6,253 nucleotides of DNA, taken from positions 1 to 6,253 of the forward strand of contig JAISJA010000073.1 in assembly GCA_031261765.1 (NCBI GenBank), given 5' to 3'. A model generated the notes under the pieces. It was not told where the DNA came from and ran no database searches. It was given only the letters and a program-made list of their open reading frames with translations. This document shows, one piece after another, positions 4,263 to 6,253 of this stretch. How positions within the stretch are numbered: position 1 is the first letter of the stretch; each line of letters opens with the position of its first letter. The position numbers were made by a program, and so were the translations under genes. Origin of the DNA: Coriobacteriales bacterium. GTDB lineage: Bacteria; Actinomycetota; Coriobacteriia; Coriobacteriales; UBA8131.

Positions 4263-6253
4263 ATGGATTTTAAGCATTACAGCTATGTTAGCATTCAAGA
4301 TCCTGCGTGTACGAACGTTTGTAGCATCGCAGCCTCAAGGCATAAACCAGGCAAATCTAAAACTGTAATTAGTGTTATTTGCGCTTTGTTGATGGTTTGC
4401 GCGCTCGTGCCAATATTTGCCAGCACCACACAAAATGCGTTCGCTGACGGAGAGACTTGGTACGGATTCGATGCATTTTATGTGAGCCCGGGATCCAGTA
4501 CAACTACATTTGGAAATTTGAGCTCTGAAGATTACGGCGCACACAGCCTATGGCCAACGACTCCTACAAATGATCTCGTGCTGCCAGATATAACGATTTA
4601 TCAGCAAGATGGCGATAATGACTCAAACCCGGCGGATTTTGTCAATAACCTTGATGGCACGATTGAATTCGGAACATGGAACGGTTCTGATCCAAGCACT
4701 GAAGTCTTTGGCAACCCAACTTCATTTTACTTCGTTGAGGCAACGGACGGAACTGTGAGGGCGCAGACGTCAGGCGGATGCATTCCCACTTTATCAGGTT
4801 TTGGGGAAGGCGCTTTGCCATGCGTAAGGATAGCTTTCAAAGCTACCGCTAATGTTGCTTGCGAACACGCTAAAGTTGAATTCTACTTGTATGATCTTGG
4901 TTACACTGGAACGGCCGGACAAGGTACGCCCGCAAACGCTGATATAGACACTGCTATTGCTAGCATGGGAGGTGTGACGTATAGTAGCACGGACTTGGTC
5001 ATAGGGCCAAACCCAGTAACCGTTAACGCGCCAGACTTCAGCATGACGGCGCCAGCCCAAGGGGTGTCGCCTTCGGCTACGTCTGATACAGAGACCGTTA
5101 CGTTGGACATGCAAAATGACACGGTAAACCCTGCTGATAACGTAATTATGCGACTGACGGGCACGGATGCTGCAGACTTCGAGAGCACTGACCCCATAGG
5201 TGTGGCACAGTTTGGAACTGCCACGGCGGCGGGCAACACATATGCGATTCGATTCCAATCCGTATATGATCCAGTTTATGATGAGAATATGGTAGACGCC
5301 CAGGCGCGTCTTCTAAATTCTGGCTACACTTCTATGACCGATTACGCCGCAGGATCATCATTTGGTGCGTTGCCTACGATTGATAACGAAAGTTCAGGCG
5401 GCTACATAACAATTACCATACAAGCTACAAGTGCACTTGCCGGCGAGAGCACTACTTATGAGGTAGAAGTTGACAACGCTAATGCTGTGTCTGTTCCCGG
5501 GGCTCGCAACAGATTTGTTGGCTCAGATACAGGCAATATAGACGTGCAAGGAACGCCAGCGCCATCTGCTACTATTAACGTTCCGGATGCGATTAATGTA
5601 TCCAGTACATCAGATCCAGAGAGATATGTATATTTCAGCAACGTACAGAACATTTCAGGCGACGTTACAATTGCTGTGCAACTGAGTAATCCGTCAAATA
5701 CGAGTTTGCAGGATATCGCGAACTCCATGACCGGTACTGTGCAGTATGGCTCATACGACGGAACGACGTTCACGCCGCAAAGTTCTTCGGGCCTTTACAA
5801 TATGACTTTCAATTCTGATGGCACGGTAACTTTTTCAGACAATGCCGGTTCGTATAGCTCGCTTAATGTTGGCATATTACAGGACGATGACGCTGCAGAA
5901 ATTGTGCTTAATACGTCAAATAAAAGCCTTGCCGGTTCATCTGTTGATTACACAGTAACCGCAACGGATGCTTCTTCTAGTACGCAGTTTTCTACAGCTA
6001 GTGGCGTTATAAACGTGATTCCATCTATTGAATCCATGAACAATACAGACGTTAATCTTGTATCCGGGGTTCCGTATAACAGTTCAACGGGTGATAAGAT
6101 CGTTGACATTGATATGGACAATGGCTCTGCCGCACAGAACGGCAAGATGGATATAGGGATTTATAACCAGGCGTTTATCGGCAAGCTTACAGGTACCATG
6201 GTAGTCGGTAACGCGGAGGGGTCAGACACATATTATTTTAAAGTAGTAGCGGG
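4263..6253 (+). CDS. Large secreted, repeat-containing surface protein, 3'-truncated by the window
   Basis: The frame from the ATG at 4263 is open to the right edge: 663 whole codons and no stop. The N-terminus is an unusually long signal peptide: a polar stretch with basic residues (ASRHKPGKSK, residues 24-33), a hydrophobic core at about 35-53, and a likely cleavage after NAFA (residue 61). Residues 62-255 form a unique Asn/Asp/Thr-rich domain. From about 256 there are diverged repeat modules (256-432, 433-585, 586 on) that look like beta-sandwich domains. The first, with GTDAADFE, recalls Ig-like or choice-of-anchor-type extracellular domains. The mature part is rich in Ser, Thr, Asn and Asp, has few Lys or Arg and few cysteines, as in exported adhesin-like proteins. 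Any cell-wall anchor would lie beyond the window. It is separated from the operon by a terminator and is lower in GC. I do not recognise a named family; adhesin or surface-layer roles are inference. Confidence 0.85.
   Translation, partial: MDFKHYSYVSIQDPACTNVCSIAASRHKPGKSKTVISVICALLMVCALVPIFASTTQNAFADGETWYGFDAFYVSPGSSTTTFGNLSSEDYGAHSLWPTTPTNDLVLPDITIYQQDGDNDSNPADFVNNLDGTIEFGTWNGSDPSTEVFGNPTSFYFVEATDGTVRAQTSGGCIPTLSGFGEGALPCVRIAFKATANVACEHAKVEFYLYDLGYTGTAGQGTPANADIDTAIASMGGVTYSSTDLVIGPNPVTVNAPDFSMTAPAQGVSPSATSDTETVTLDMQNDTVNPADNVIMRLTGTDAADFESTDPIGVAQFGTATAAGNTYAIRFQSVYDPVYDENMVDAQARLLNSGYTSMTDYAAGSSFGALPTIDNESSGGYITITIQATSALAGESTTYEVEVDNANAVSVPGARNRFVGSDTGNIDVQGTPAPSATINVPDAINVSSTSDPERYVYFSNVQNISGDVTIAVQLSNPSNTSLQDIANSMTGTVQYGSYDGTTFTPQSSSGLYNMTFNSDGTVTFSDNAGSYSSLNVGILQDDDAAEIVLNTSNKSLAGSSVDYTVTATDASSSTQFSTASGVINVIPSIESMNNTDVNLVSGVPYNSSTGDKIVDIDMDNGSAAQNGKMDIGIYNQAFIGKLTGTMVVGNAEGSDTYYFKVVA
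5028..6253 (+). repeat. Diverged tandem protein modules within the surface protein
   Basis: Two landmarks recur in the translation. SATSDTETVTLDMQN (SD at residues 274-275) matches SSTSDPERYVYFSNVQN (SD at 450-451). ALAGESTTYEV (LAG at 392-394) matches SLAGSSVDYTV (LAG at 556-558). The spacings of 176 and 164 residues imply modules of roughly 150-177 residues. A third module appears to begin near residue 586 (VIPSIESMNNTDVNL) and leaves the window. The DNA itself is not visibly repeated, so the duplication is old or under strong divergence. Confidence 0.6.

Noticed and set aside
4389..4400. Lipoprotein signal (lipobox) around LMVC at residues 43-46
   Set aside because: The -1 residue is Val, not Gly/Ala/Ser, and the hydrophobic core continues past the cysteine to a good NAFA cleavage site.
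4794..5258. Minus-strand open frames of 154 and 112 codons in the surface-protein region (also 5456-5773 and 5948-6145)
   Set aside because: The plus strand carries one uninterrupted 663-codon frame with a Shine-Dalgarno and a signal peptide; the antisense frames lack start signals and recognisable features.

Overview
The window looks like DNA from an anaerobic, probably gut- or host-associated actinobacterium of the Coriobacteriia/Eggerthellaceae type. This rests on gene types only: a respiratory complex iron-sulfur molybdoenzyme (CISM) operon beside a large secreted surface protein with a long Coriobacteriia-like leader. The assignment is an inference. An odd feature is the strong preference for the ATA isoleucine codon in moderately GC-rich genes.

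Positions 1-3825 hold three plus-strand genes that form one tight operon cut off at its 5' end. First is most of a molybdenum bis-PGD catalytic subunit (720 codons visible, N-terminus outside the window), whose C-terminal half resembles the acetylene hydratase/catechol dehydroxylase branch. Next is a 202-residue ferredoxin-like subunit with four cysteine motifs for four [4Fe-4S] clusters. Last is a 350-residue NrfD/PsrC-type membrane subunit. Both junctions are TAATG overlaps, so the three are very likely translationally coupled and made as one complex. The model is a substrate-reducing (or oxidising) molybdenum site that exchanges electrons through the four clusters with quinol/menaquinol at the membrane subunit. 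The physiological substrate cannot be read from the sequence. No maturation chaperone gene follows.

Positions 3826-4262 are intergenic. They contain a 59-base nested palindrome just after the operon, a clear Rho-independent terminator at 3955-3990, and a very AT-rich stretch with short direct repeats at about 12-base spacing. Weak promoter candidates follow.

Positions 4263-6253 are an uninterrupted plus-strand reading frame that runs off the right edge. It encodes at least 663 residues: a long signal peptide, a unique N-terminal domain and at least two, probably three, diverged beta-sandwich-like repeat modules. It is lower in GC and prefers ATT over ATA for isoleucine, unlike the operon, so the two halves of the window have different sequence histories. 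No rRNA, tRNA, CRISPR array, transposase or integrase was seen.
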